From: Nitrospina sp.
Lineage (GTDB): Bacteria; Nitrospinota; Nitrospinia; Nitrospinales; JACRGP01
DNA length: 64,000 nt
Direction of reading: 5' to 3'
Assembly: GCA_024648695.1 (NCBI GenBank)
Contig: JACAVV010000009.1
Coordinates: 104,843 to 168,842 of the forward strand
The stretch's first letter is position 1. Every line of letters starts with the position of its first letter. Positions 21,115-29,943 of this stretch are shown here, one piece after another. The notes under the pieces were generated by a model. That model searched no databases. It saw only the letters and a program-made list of their open reading frames with translations, and was not told where the DNA came from. The translations under genes and the position numbers were made by a program.

Positions 21115-21790
21115 GATTCAAGGCCCTGGAATTTCTTTTATCATTGTTACGCGACTGCAGGGAAAATCCATCCTCTTCATGATACATCAATTCATTCACA
21201 TTCAAGACAGAAGATTCGGCCCAGGAAGTATCAAAATCATTAAAGGGCACAAAAAAGAATATGTAATTGAAAGGAAACCAGAATCGGTCGGTTTCCATAT
21301 CCGCTTTCACTCTCAAATAATATTCTTCGTTTGGGTTCAGCTTATAGATAGAGGCGATGGGGACTTTTTTCAGACTCAACATCAAATTCTTGTAACGGGA
21401 TTTGTCCCGCGTGATGATTTTGCGTTTGACGTTCTTACCCAATACCGAAAACCGGTAAAGGTTTTTTAAGGAGTCGTATTGAACGGTGTTTCTTACGTCT
21501 GCGGAACTGACCAATTGGTCTTTCCAGAAACTTACCACTTTGCGGAGCTCTATATGATAGGTAAAGGTCATAGGGACACCACTATCTATCGCATCCAGAA
21601 TACGCTCATTGAACCCGTTTTCCAGTTGGGCATTTAAGGTCAGAACATTTCCGGACTGTCCAAACGATATTTCTTTAATGGTGGGACTTTGTGCCTGGGC
21701 AGGGGTGCCAGCAAAAAGTAGGGTTGAAATTCCAAGGAAAAGAAAAACGAAGTAAGAAATTCGTTTAAATGTAGAAAGGAACCGGATCAA
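21089..21790 (-). CDS. DUF4390 family exported protein
   Basis: A 233-residue exported protein with an N-terminal signal peptide (hydrophobic YFVFLFLGISTLLF ending at an AQAQ cleavage-like site) and a beta-rich mature part. The pattern, including the FNERILDAIDSGVPMTFTY stretch and a late PFNYIFFF segment, fits DUF4390, whose genes commonly stand directly before NtrY-like kinases. I choose TTG 21790, since AGGAGA lies seven bases before it; the ATG at 21862 would add an unusual leader ahead of the signal peptide. The 3' end overlaps the kinase start, so the two should be made together, and it may help sensing in the periplasm; that role is inferred. Confidence 0.75.
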   Translation of the reverse strand: MIRFLSTFKRISYFVFLFLGISTLLFAGTPAQAQSPTIKEISFGQSGNVLTLNAQLENGFNERILDAIDSGVPMTFTYHIELRKVVSFWKDQLVSSADVRNTVQYDSLKNLYRFSVLGKNVKRKIITRDKSRYKNLMLSLKKVPIASIYKLNPNEEYYLRVKADMETDRFWFPFNYIFFFVPFNDFDTSWAESSVLNVNELMYHEEDGFSLQSRNNDKRNSRALNHVIRSFNQ

Positions 21791-22172
21791 GATATATTCT
21801 CCTATATTCACACCCAATGCTAGAAAATGAATAGCATTCAAATATAGTGGGGTGTAAGCCACCCGTCAAATTAAGTCAGACTCTTTACCAAAAGGTTCCA
21901 AATGCTTTAAATTTTTCTTATTGAGTTTACGTGAATTTAAAACCAAAGAAGAGTGCCTCCCAGAGTTTCCCTTCTTAACCATCCAACGCAAATTCAGACA
22001 TCCTGAAAACTAAAGAATGCCTTTTTTGATTTGGGCTCATAATACAACATTAAGTGGTAAATGTAAAGCAAACTAACACAAATTACGAATAATAAAATCA
22101 AACACTTATACAAAAACTTCCGTTCCGACCAAGGATTCCCAAAAGGGTTAAAACATCCTTAAAATCATAGTT
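21791..22172. other. Intergenic region without a gene
   Basis: About 380 AT-rich bases between the end of mutS and the DUF4390 start. I see no open frame, stem-loop with T-run or clear promoter; it presumably holds the promoter of the DUF4390-kinase pair. Confidence 0.45.
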
Positions 22173-24839
22173 CTATAATTTTTGTTGGTTTTTTATTTGA
22201 TCGCATAAGTCATAAAGAAAATCCAAAGCCTGTTTTGGACTCAGGCTATTCGGGTCCAGAGTCAAAAGGGAATCCGGCCAGGGAGGCGGTGTCTCTCTAA
22301 ACAACTGCATCTGCAAAGGGTCGCTCCTTTCCATATGAGATTCACCTTGAACAATTTTAGGAACTCCCGATTCATCAAACTCATTATTTTCCAGGTTGAA
22401 CAAAACTTCGGAAGCTCGATTCAAAACCTGGGGGGGCAATCCGGCCAAGCGGGCCACCTGAATTCCATAACTTTTATCCGCCCGGCCCGGTACAATTTTT
22501 CGAAGGAACAAAATCTCGTTATTCCACTCTTTCACCTGAACATTAAAATTGCGAACCCCTTTAAAAATTTCAGCCAGCTCAGTCAACTCATGATAATGAG
22601 TCGCGAATAAGGTTTTTGCGCCAATGCGTTCGGGACCCTGCAGGTACTCAACAATCGCCCAGGCAATACTGATCCCATCGAATGTGCTGGTACCGCGACC
22701 AATTTCATCCAGTATGATGAGGCTTTTGGATGTGGCGTTGTTCAGGATATTTGCTGTTTCGTTCATCTCCACCATAAAGGTGGACTGGCCCTTGATCAGG
22801 TGGTCTTGCGCCCCGACCCTTGAGAAAATCCGGTCGACCAATCCGGTACGGACAGCACTGGCCGGAACGAAACTTCCGGTCTGGGCCATCAGGCTGATGA
22901 GCGCCACTTGGCGCAAGTAAGTAGACTTTCCCGCCATATTGGGCCCGGTGATGACCATGATCTGGTTTTCATCGCAGTCCAATAGTGTATCATTTGGAAT
23001 GAATTGCACTGCAGGATCGAGCCTTTCTATCAAGGGATGACGCCCCCCTTCAATGAAAAGCTCCGAGTCTTCGCTGATCTCCGGTTGACAGTAATCGTAG
23101 CGATGGGCCACTTCCGCAAAGGAAAACAGAACATCGACTTGACTGAGAGTATCCGCCATGTGCTGGATCCGGGTACCTTCCTCTGCGACAGATTGCCGAA
23201 CGCTCTCAAATATCTCTTTCTCAAGATCCAGTATTTTTTCTTCCGCTCCAGTTAGCGTTTCCTCGTATTCTTTGAGTTCCGGAGAAATGAAGCGCTCAGT
23301 ATTGACCAGAGATTGCTTACGGATGTATTCAGGTGGAATCCTGTCGCTATTCCTTTTGGTGATCTCGATATAATATCCATAGATCTTGTTATACCCGATC
23401 TTTAATTGCGGAATCCCGATACGTTCCTTTTCGCGGGTCTCCAATTGTGCGATCCATTGTTTGCCATCTTTTTGAATTGATTTCAAGCGGTCAAGTTCAG
23501 GATGCATCCCCGACTTTATTACATGGCCGTCTTTTAAATTGTAAGGCGGTGCGTCCTCTATCGTTTGGCTGATGCGGTCATGCACATCCTGCAAATTATC
23601 CCAGGAAACCAGGTACTCTCGAATCAAGGGGGAACGCCCTTCGGACAACAGCTCCAGAATTGCTGGAAACACTGCCAGGGAGCTTTTCAGGGAAATCAAA
23701 TCCCGTGGGTTTCCGCCAGAAAGGGTAATTCTTCCCAACAGCCTTTCCAGATCGAACACCTTTTTCAATTCATCCCGTACCCCATTACGAAAAATCAGAT
23801 TGGCCTTCAATTCCTTGACCATGTCCAATCGGGCCTGTATTGCGTTTTTATCGATAAGCGGTTTTAACAGCCATTCTTTCAATTGTCGCGCCCCCATGGG
23901 CGTGAGGGTCAAATCAAGTAGATCCAGCAAGGAACCATCTCGTTTGCCCTGACTGGTCTGCACCAGTTCCAGGCTTGTCACCGTGGTTTGATCCAACTGC
24001 ATGCATTGGCTCATATTGAGGGTCGACAACGACCGAATATGAGCGACTTGGGATTTTTGCGTTTCACGCAGATAATTTATCAGCGCTCCTCCTGCGCATA
24101 TCGCCCGGAAATTTTCCTCGCACCCGAAGCCCTCAAGGGAATGGGTTTTGAAGTGAGCGAGAAGCGTTCCATAGGCCTGCTTGTGCGAAAAAACCCAATC
24201 ATCGCGCGTTCGCAAACTGGCTTCTACTTGCGTGAGCCAGGTAAACGACTGGCCTTCCGCAGGCAACCGTGACTCCGGAATCACAATTTCCTTTGCATTG
24301 ATCCGGGACAATTCGTCTGCCAACAAGGTTTCGCGAGCGGAACCCAAAAACTCCGCTACCTTGAACAGGCCTGTAGAAAGATCGACATAGGCCAATCCGA
24401 ATCCATCATCATCCCAAAATACCGACACCAGAAAATGATGATTTTTCGGATCCAGCAAGGACTCATCCATCACCGTTCCAGGAGTCACCACCTTGATAAC
24501 ATCGCGTTTAACGATGCCCTTAGTCGTTTTGGGGTCTTCCACCTGCTCGCAGATGGCGACACTTTTGCCGGCTTTGATCAACTTTGCAATGTAGCCGTTG
24601 GACGAGTGATGGGGGATGCCGCACATGGGTGTTGGATTGGATTTATTCTTGTTTCTTGAGGTGAGGGCGATTTCCAGAATTCGCGAAGCCGTTTTCGCAT
24701 CATCGTTGAACATCTCATAAAAATCGCCCATGCGAAAAAACAGGATAGAATCCGGGTAATCTTTTTTGATGCTGTTATATTGCACCATCATGGGCGTGGA
24801 GTCTTCGCCCTGAGATTTAAGTTGAGACCGGGTGTTCAT
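22173..24839 (-). CDS. mutS: DNA mismatch repair protein MutS
   Basis: Full-length MutS of 888 residues, the mismatch-recognition ATPase of methyl-directed repair. The N-terminal mismatch-binding domain has FFRMGDFYEMF, containing the Phe-x-Glu that wedges at the mismatch; the PMCGIPHHS segment follows. Near residue 630 stands the Walker A motif GPNMAGKST, followed by the STFMVEMNE and DEIGRGTSTFDG segments and the late TLFATHYHEL motif. Nothing is missing. The gene begins 11 bases after the HIT-family gene on the same strand, so it probably belongs to the phoH-ybeY-HIT-mutS transcription unit. Confidence 0.97.
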   Translation of the reverse strand: MNTRSQLKSQGEDSTPMMVQYNSIKKDYPDSILFFRMGDFYEMFNDDAKTASRILEIALTSRNKNKSNPTPMCGIPHHSSNGYIAKLIKAGKSVAICEQVEDPKTTKGIVKRDVIKVVTPGTVMDESLLDPKNHHFLVSVFWDDDGFGLAYVDLSTGLFKVAEFLGSARETLLADELSRINAKEIVIPESRLPAEGQSFTWLTQVEASLRTRDDWVFSHKQAYGTLLAHFKTHSLEGFGCEENFRAICAGGALINYLRETQKSQVAHIRSLSTLNMSQCMQLDQTTVTSLELVQTSQGKRDGSLLDLLDLTLTPMGARQLKEWLLKPLIDKNAIQARLDMVKELKANLIFRNGVRDELKKVFDLERLLGRITLSGGNPRDLISLKSSLAVFPAILELLSEGRSPLIREYLVSWDNLQDVHDRISQTIEDAPPYNLKDGHVIKSGMHPELDRLKSIQKDGKQWIAQLETREKERIGIPQLKIGYNKIYGYYIEITKRNSDRIPPEYIRKQSLVNTERFISPELKEYEETLTGAEEKILDLEKEIFESVRQSVAEEGTRIQHMADTLSQVDVLFSFAEVAHRYDYCQPEISEDSELFIEGGRHPLIERLDPAVQFIPNDTLLDCDENQIMVITGPNMAGKSTYLRQVALISLMAQTGSFVPASAVRTGLVDRIFSRVGAQDHLIKGQSTFMVEMNETANILNNATSKSLIILDEIGRGTSTFDGISIAWAIVEYLQGPERIGAKTLFATHYHELTELAEIFKGVRNFNVQVKEWNNEILFLRKIVPGRADKSYGIQVARLAGLPPQVLNRASEVLFNLENNEFDESGVPKIVQGESHMERSDPLQMQLFRETPPPWPDSLLTLDPNSLSPKQALDFLYDLCDQIKNQQKL

Positions 24840-24850
24840 GGTCGGGTTGA

Positions 24851-25354
24851 TCAGGTGAGATTTTGAAACAATGGGAGTAGCTTATCGTAGGTGCCTTTTA
24901 AATGTTCCGGGTGCACTTTGGTTTCACCGATGATGGGCATGAAATTGGTATCGCCCGCCCACCTGGGAACGATATGGTTGTGCAAATGCTCATCGAAACC
25001 GGCACCTGCCACTTTACCCAGATTGAGACCAATGTTGAAACCATCAGGAGCATAAACTTCAGACAAAAGGCGGACGCAATGCTGGGTCAGGGTTCCCAAT
25101 TCATTCAATTCCTCGTTGTCCAGTTTCGTGATGCAGTTGGAATGCTTGAATGGAGAAACCATGATATGCCCATTGTTATATGGGTAAATGTTCATGATGA
25201 CAAAACAGGTCTTGCCGCGGAATAAAATCCGGTTTTTTTCATCTTCGCTACTTTGAGGAAGCGAACAAAAAATGCAATCATTGCTTTTATCCTGAACCAC
25301 GTATTGCATTCTCCAGGGAGCCCATAAATGTTCCATAAGTTTATTAAAAGTCAT
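24851..25354 (-). CDS. HIT family hydrolase (Ap4A phosphorylase/hydrolase-like)
   Basis: A 167-residue HIT-domain nucleotide hydrolase or transferase. It opens with the LWAPWRMQYV motif and a CIFC pair (possible zinc site) typical of the Ap4A-phosphorylase-like bacterial HIT group, and carries the histidine triad HLHNHIVPRW near residue 122. Substrates are likely dinucleoside polyphosphates or nucleotidyl adducts. The start could be ATG 25354 or, six codons in, ATG 25336, which gives the usual MEHLWAPW beginning; neither has a good ribosome site. It sits between ybeY and mutS. Confidence 0.88.
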   Translation of the reverse strand: MTFNKLMEHLWAPWRMQYVVQDKSNDCIFCSLPQSSEDEKNRILFRGKTCFVIMNIYPYNNGHIMVSPFKHSNCITKLDNEELNELGTLTQHCVRLLSEVYAPDGFNIGLNLGKVAGAGFDEHLHNHIVPRWAGDTNFMPIIGETKVHPEHLKGTYDKLLPLFQNLT

Positions 25355-25461
25355 TCAGAAGAAATTCTTGGAAAAGCGATTCGAACCAATGCCATCAAAA
25401 TGACCCCATTCAGGGCCAACTGCATTTAACAGTTCAGCAAGCCAGCTTCACCCTCGGGTGC

Positions 25462-25929
25462 CTAGGGGGTGATGAAGTTGCAAGTGCCTCCGGGTTTTCT
25501 ACCTGGGAAAATCCGTTCAAACAATTCTCCAGTTTTCTCTTGCATCTCGCGCTCGTCATCCGGGTTGTCGTGATCCCACCCCAAAAGGTGAAGGATGCCA
25601 TGAATGACCAAAAGGATCAACTCTTCATCCAGGGCAAGGTGATGATCGAGCGCCTGTCTTTGAGCCATTTCTACTGACACGACCACATCACCTAATAAAG
25701 GATACTCGTCAAACGCATCATCCCATTGCGGGAATGATAACACATCCGTAGGCCGGTCGGCTTCACGATATTGACTGTTCAGTTGTTGAATTTCCTGATC
25801 GGAAACAAACGTCAAACTCAGCTCGCTGTTTTCATGCTGTAAGGCCTTAAGCAGAGTTTCGACCTTTGCTTCGATGAACGATGTATCCACCGGAATGACT
25901 GTTTGCTCATTGCTGAATAAAAGTGCCAT
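25462..25929 (-). CDS. ybeY: Endoribonuclease YbeY
   Basis: Single-strand-specific metalloendoribonuclease needed for 16S rRNA 3'-end maturation and ribosome quality control. The zinc motif HGILHLLGWDH is present (histidines near 109, 113 and 119), together with the DVLSFPQ segment and the GDVVVSVE strand. The length of 155 residues is normal. It is encoded downstream of phoH, the classical pairing found in many bacteria, which adds weight to both names. Confidence 0.95.
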   Translation of the reverse strand: MALLFSNEQTVIPVDTSFIEAKVETLLKALQHENSELSLTFVSDQEIQQLNSQYREADRPTDVLSFPQWDDAFDEYPLLGDVVVSVEMAQRQALDHHLALDEELILLVIHGILHLLGWDHDNPDDEREMQEKTGELFERIFPGRKPGGTCNFITP

Positions 25930-26070
25930 TCAAGAATGAAAGATCCGGAAAGTTAAAAGATCAAAGGACATTGAGGGTAAAATAATATATTTAACCCGGT
26001 TATGAATTAATGCCCTAAAAGTTAAGAAATCAATCATGATAGGTCCAGTTTTGGATAGCAATCATACCGC

Positions 26071-26084
26071 CTCCCTGGAGGGAG
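26071..26084. repeat. Short palindrome in the phoH-ybeY gap
   Basis: CTCCCTGGAGGGAG folds on itself. It resembles the inverted repeat at 16528-16548 and is followed by a similar GGGACACTCT run, so the two may be copies of one short intergenic element. Confidence 0.3.
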
Positions 26085-26135
26085 AAGGGACACTCTGGGC
26101 ATATGCTTTTTAACAATCTTTTAATCAGAACCGGT

Positions 26136-27137
26136 TTACTCTGGGGAATGAGTGAGGTTCTCTTTTTCAGAACGGTCGTAAGCACGTATGATCTGCTTAA
26201 CCAAATCGTGGCGAATGACATCTTTATCAGAAAAATAAACGAAGCGGATGCCCTCCACCTTCTTTAAAATGCCCTGAACCTGAACCAGGCCCGACTCACT
26301 ATGCCTTTGTAAATCGATCTGTGTAATGTCCCCGGTCACCACCATTTTGGACCGCAGGCCGAGCCGCGTGAGGAACATTTTCATTTGTTCCTGAGTCGAG
26401 TTTTGCCCTTCATCCAGGATGATGAATGAATCGTTTAATGTACGCCCGCGCATATAAGCCAGAGGAACGATTTCGATTATGCCTTCCTGTATGAACTGCT
26501 GAACCCGGTTGTATTCGACCATATCGTAAAGAGAATCGTAAAGCGGCATCAGGTAAGGATTGATTTTTTCGGTGATGTCCCCGGGTAAGAACCCTAGCTT
26601 TTCACCTGCTTCCACCGCGGGCCGGACCAGGACGATTCGTTTGAACTTTTGTTTAAGTAGACCTTCCACTGCCAGAGCGACGGCGAGATATGTTTTTCCG
26701 GTTCCCGCCGGACCGATTCCCAAAACAATATCGAAATTGTTGATCGCGTTCAGGAATTCCCTTTGCCCAACACCTTTGGGAGTGATGTAGCCTTTCTTAG
26801 ACGAAATATATATGCGTTGGGTAAAAATAGATCCCAGATCTACCTTAGGATCCTCCGCGACCAGGCGAATGGCGAACTTGATATCGCCATTGACGAGAGG
26901 GGTTCCGCTGGCCATAAGCTCGTCCAGCTGAGTCAATAAACGGTCCACAGATTCCACAGCAGAGGCATCACCTTTGAGCGTGATCTGGTTTTCGCGGGTC
27001 ATAACCCGGACATCAAATTTCTTCTCGATCAGTTTGAGGTTGGTGTCCTGGGTCCCAAAAATCTCGGCAATGTGCGGACTTTTATCCAGCACGATTTCCC
27101 GTGTAACCGGTTCGCTATCTGATAGGATTCGATTCAT
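26136..27137 (-). CDS. phoH: PhoH family ATPase
   Basis: A 333-residue PhoH-like (PhoL/YbeZ) protein, an RNA-helicase-related ATPase working with YbeY. The N-terminal part resembles a KH-like RNA-binding region; the Walker A GPAGTGKT is at residues about 139-146, and the late FIILDEGQN (Walker B) and VVTGDITQIDL segments are intact. It is followed by ybeY after about 200 bases that hold a short palindrome. Confidence 0.93.
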   Translation of the reverse strand: MNRILSDSEPVTREIVLDKSPHIAEIFGTQDTNLKLIEKKFDVRVMTRENQITLKGDASAVESVDRLLTQLDELMASGTPLVNGDIKFAIRLVAEDPKVDLGSIFTQRIYISSKKGYITPKGVGQREFLNAINNFDIVLGIGPAGTGKTYLAVALAVEGLLKQKFKRIVLVRPAVEAGEKLGFLPGDITEKINPYLMPLYDSLYDMVEYNRVQQFIQEGIIEIVPLAYMRGRTLNDSFIILDEGQNSTQEQMKMFLTRLGLRSKMVVTGDITQIDLQRHSESGLVQVQGILKKVEGIRFVYFSDKDVIRHDLVKQIIRAYDRSEKENLTHSPE

Positions 27138-27205
27138 CTATTGAAAGTTTGACAGATCGATCCATCGATCCATGTCTAAAAAAAGTGGGGCTATAAGAAG
27201 AGTCA

Positions 27206-27808
27206 TTATAATCGGATATTTGAAGGGTTTTGAATGAGGCTTAAAAATTCGTTACGGGTCACTTCATTTTCTTTAAAAGCCCCCAGCATGGAACTGGTCG
27301 TAGTGTTGGAATTTTGCTTGCGGACCCCTCGCATGGTCATACAAAGGTGAAACGCTTCGATCACCACCGCCACACCCTGGGGATTCAGAACCGATTCAAT
27401 GCATTCTGCAATTTGGCTGGTCAAGCGCTCCTGAACCTGCAGTCGTTTGGAAAACACATCCACCAGACGCGGAATTTTACTGAGTCCAATGATTTTGCCA
27501 TTGGGAATATACGCCACATGGCAACGACCGAAAAATGGGAGAATATGATGCTCGCATAAACTGAAAATCTCGATATCTTTGACAATCACCATTTCATTAT
27601 AATTATCGGTGAACAAGGCATCGTTGACCAATTCCTCGACATTTTCCCAATAGCCGCTGGTTAAATATTTGAGCGACTTTTCTACACGTTCAGGGGTATT
27701 ACGCAAACCTTCACGTGTTGGATCCTCACCCAATTGTACGAGAAGGTTCTCGATCAAATCTTTCACTATAGGTTCCTCGGTAGGTGACAAAATTTCTTTC
27801 TGATTCAT
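27206..27808 (-). CDS. folE: GTP cyclohydrolase I
   Basis: GTP cyclohydrolase I converts GTP to 7,8-dihydroneopterin triphosphate, the first step of folate and of queuosine/7-deazapurine synthesis. All landmarks are here: [15 protein letters not shown], the zinc and active-site [24 protein letters not shown], the [10 protein letters not shown] helix and HLCMTMRGV. The ATG at 27808 lacks a ribosome site; a GTG at 27766 has GAGGA six bases upstream and gives a start just before the conserved LGEDP region, and I regard it as an equally good choice. The gene overlaps the end of queD (83 bases from the ATG, 41 from the GTG). Confidence 0.95.
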   Translation of the reverse strand: MNQKEILSPTEEPIVKDLIENLLVQLGEDPTREGLRNTPERVEKSLKYLTSGYWENVEELVNDALFTDNYNEMVIVKDIEIFSLCEHHILPFFGRCHVAYIPNGKIIGLSKIPRLVDVFSKRLQVQERLTSQIAECIESVLNPQGVAVVIEAFHLCMTMRGVRKQNSNTTTSSMLGAFKENEVTRNEFLSLIQNPSNIRL

Positions 27809-28175
27809 ACAGTTTTATTTCGTGTAACTGTCCTCGCTGGATTTTGGGTTCCAGAATCTCCCAGAATTTTATGGCGATATTCTCCGCGGTGGGAATAACC
27901 CCTTTCATAAACTCGACATCCATATTGAAATTTTTATGGTCGACTTTGTTTATGATCTCTTCATTAATCAACGCTTTTAAGGCCTTTAAATCAAGGACCA
28001 TTCCCGTTTCCGGATCGACCTCTCCTTTGACGGTGACTTCCATGCAATAATTATGGCCATGACCATTCGGGTTGTTGCACAAACCGAATACAGCGGCGTT
28101 TTTGTCGTCGGGAAAATCGGGATTATACAATCGATGGCTTGCGCAAAATTCGACTTTACGGGTGATATAAATCAT
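27726..28175 (-). CDS. queD: 6-carboxytetrahydropterin synthase QueD / 6-pyruvoyl-tetrahydropterin synthase family
   Basis: A 149-residue T-fold enzyme of the QueD/PTPS family, which turns dihydroneopterin triphosphate, the FolE product, into 6-carboxytetrahydropterin for queuosine synthesis. The zinc ligands are seen in FCASHRL and in NPNGHGHNY, and the DHKNFN and PTAENIA segments are conserved. The usual C-terminal [12 protein letters not shown] is followed by 15 further residues that lie in the overlap with folE. The overlap and the substrate chain strongly suggest the two enzymes act in sequence. A pterin role other than queuosine is possible. Confidence 0.9.
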   Translation of the reverse strand: MIYITRKVEFCASHRLYNPDFPDDKNAAVFGLCNNPNGHGHNYCMEVTVKGEVDPETGMVLDLKALKALINEEIINKVDHKNFNMDVEFMKGVIPTAENIAIKFWEILEPKIQRGQLHEIKLYESERNFVTYRGTYSERFDREPSRTIG

Positions 28176-28341
28176 ATATGGGATTTTTAATGTTGAAAAA
28201 GGCCTCTTACAAAATCAATTTTAAAAAGGCTTGCAATTTTGAGGATGAAAATCTTTCCTCTCAATAGGCTCTGCGGGTTAAAAATAATTAAAAAGTTTTA
28301 AAAACAGAGCCTTGATTTATTAATCCTTTATGGCCCCTTCG

Positions 28342-28533
28342 TTATTTCAAATACTTTCTTTTATTGTCGGTGGAATAAAACCCTGAACCATACAAATGGA
28401 AAGTGGAATTGGTCACCGCTTTTTTCAATTCACCGCCGCATTTTTCGCAGGTCTTTAAAGGTTCGTCGGAAGCGCTTTGCAACGCCTCGATAACCTCTTT
28501 ACACTTTTCACATTCGTACTCATAAATCGGCAT
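28342..28533 (-). CDS. FmdB-type zinc ribbon protein
   Basis: A 63-residue single-domain zinc ribbon of the FmdB/CxxC family (N-terminal MPIYEYECEKC, later CEKCGG). Such proteins are putative regulators of unknown target. The ATG at 28533 has GGAGG eight bases before it and gives the standard MPIYEYEC start; a five-codon-longer ATG starts within that ribosome site. Neighbours do not clarify its function. Confidence 0.85.
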   Translation of the reverse strand: MPIYEYECEKCKEVIEALQSASDEPLKTCEKCGGELKKAVTNSTFHLYGSGFYSTDNKRKYLK

Positions 28534-28573
28534 AACTGCACCCTCCATAAACCAAAAGGAATGTTGTATATTT

Positions 28574-29053
28574 CTATTTTATCACTTTCCCACCTTCCCA
28601 ATGAATGGTTTTTCCCTTATTTTTTCCACGAAAAACCTGCAGGGTTTTTGGGATTTTTTCTTTGATGCTATCCAGATCATGGATCGGGGTGGGAAGCGTC
28701 AGACCCCATTCGGGATCAAAAATACCAATCAGGATTCCCCTATTCGCCAATACCTGAAGCGTGATAAACTTTTCGATATTCAATTTTTTTTGCACATCCT
28801 GCGGCATCATAAACGTCTCATTTTCACGCTTACTACCGTACCGCATCACCGCCTTTCCGCTGGACACTTCCTTAAAGTTCAGTGATCGAATGAAATCATC
28901 CAATTCGTGGAAACTATTATCCTTGGGAAAAATGAGGATCCCATAATCTTCTACATTTTTGTAAAGAACATAGTCATAAGCTTCTGCAGACCGGGAAAAA
29001 CACACACCCGTTCCAAGTAAAAAAACAAAGACGAATAGCAGAACTTTTCTCAT
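28574..29053 (-). CDS. Small exported protein of unknown function
   Basis: A 160-residue protein with a clear signal peptide (MRK, then a VLLFVFVFLLGTG core and a SAEA-Y cleavage-like end). The mature part is small, alpha/beta and contains no motif I recognise; no cysteine remains in it. I choose ATG 29053 because GAGG stands just before it and the signal peptide begins at once. It lies between ndk and the FmdB-like gene. Confidence 0.65.
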   Translation of the reverse strand: MRKVLLFVFVFLLGTGVCFSRSAEAYDYVLYKNVEDYGILIFPKDNSFHELDDFIRSLNFKEVSSGKAVMRYGSKRENETFMMPQDVQKKLNIEKFITLQVLANRGILIGIFDPEWGLTLPTPIHDLDSIKEKIPKTLQVFRGKNKGKTIHWEGGKVIK

Positions 29054-29151
29054 GCAAGCCTCTATAGATTTGAGGGATCCTGAGTCCATTCCAGGAACCA
29101 AAGAATTACAGGGTGGTCCTTCAGGGACTTTATTGTTTGGATGGCTGAAAC

Positions 29152-29568
29152 TTAAGCCTGGATTTCAGATTTACTAAAAAAGTAGGAAATTTCAAACTCT
29201 GCGGTATCAGTCGCGTCAGATCCATGAGTGGAATTTTTTTCGATATCGATTCCAAACTCCTTACGAATCGTACCTTCGTCAGCGTCCTTGGGATTGGTCG
29301 CACCCATTACTTCGCGCCACCTGGCAATTGCATTGTCTCGCTTCAGAACGAGGAGGACCACCGGCCCCGAACTCATATAGTCGGTCAAGTCATTGAAAAA
29401 AGGCCGCTCTTTATGAACATAATAAAATCCTTCAGCGCAGGCTTTTGACATATGAGTGGTTCGCATAGCGGCAATGGTGAAACCGTCATTTTCAATTTTT
29501 TGAAGGATACTTCCGATGATATTTCTTTCAACAGCATCGGGTTTAATCATAGCAAAGGTTAATTCCAT
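29152..29568 (-). CDS. ndk: Nucleoside diphosphate kinase
   Basis: A 138-residue NDK that transfers the gamma phosphate between nucleoside triphosphates and diphosphates. The [10 protein letters not shown] start, the KERPFFNDL and SGPVVLLVL segments, the [13 protein letters not shown]-like loop (here [12 protein letters not shown]) and the phospho-histidine in NSTHGSDA are all there. It follows the strong terminator of the oxidoreductase operon and is presumably read from its own promoter. Confidence 0.97.
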   Translation of the reverse strand: MELTFAMIKPDAVERNIIGSILQKIENDGFTIAAMRTTHMSKACAEGFYYVHKERPFFNDLTDYMSSGPVVLLVLKRDNAIARWREVMGATNPKDADEGTIRKEFGIDIEKNSTHGSDATDTAEFEISYFFSKSEIQA

Positions 29569-29601
29569 TAAATAATTTTCACCTCATCACAAGTTAAAAA
29601 C

Positions 29602-29643
29602 AAAAAAAAGGTATTTGGGCATTTAATGCCCAAATACCTTTTA
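29602..29643 (-). terminator. Rho-independent terminator of the ferredoxin oxidoreductase operon
   Basis: A perfect stem with arms about 29607-29622 and 29626-29641 (GGTATTTGGGCAT with ATGCCCAAATACC) and a three-base loop, followed on the minus strand by a run of seven to eight T. It lies 17 bases after the stop of the delta-subunit gene and upstream of ndk. Confidence 0.92.
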
Positions 29644-29659
29644 AATTGGAAATCGCAAT

Positions 29660-29923
29660 TTATCGAATCACAACACCTGATTTTTTAATAACAAACCGTT
29701 CGTTGAGATCATCAATCCATACCATTTTAATTGCATTGTGTTTAGCCACATCCCGACAAATATAAACACAAATTTCGCAGGATTTACAGCGATCCACAGA
29801 AACATAAGCCGACTTGTCTTCCTCACTGTAATTAATACAGTTAGCTTCCGGGCAATAGGTTGTGCACAAATGACAAGCAGTTTTGGAACAAATATCTTTA
29901 TCTACATCTGCAATATAATACAT
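29660..29923 (-). CDS. 2-oxoacid:ferredoxin oxidoreductase, delta (ferredoxin-like) subunit
   Basis: An 87-residue 4Fe-4S protein that passes electrons between the catalytic subunits and external ferredoxin. Two cysteine sets are visible: C..C..C...C in CSKTACHLCTTYCPEANC and a second in CKSCEICVYIC. In both, the spacing is slightly unlike a standard 2[4Fe-4S] ferredoxin, so the number of intact clusters is uncertain. It is the last gene of the four-gene operon and is followed by a strong terminator. Confidence 0.88.
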   Translation of the reverse strand: MYYIADVDKDICSKTACHLCTTYCPEANCINYSEEDKSAYVSVDRCKSCEICVYICRDVAKHNAIKMVWIDDLNERFVIKKSGVVIR

Positions 29924-29943
29924 GGTTACTCCAAATAATAATA

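Noticed and set aside
28267-28311. GGCTCTG/CAGAGCC hairpin after the FmdB-like gene as a terminator
   Set aside because: The stem is seven pairs with a 31-base AT-rich loop and no T-run follows on the minus strand; too weak to list.
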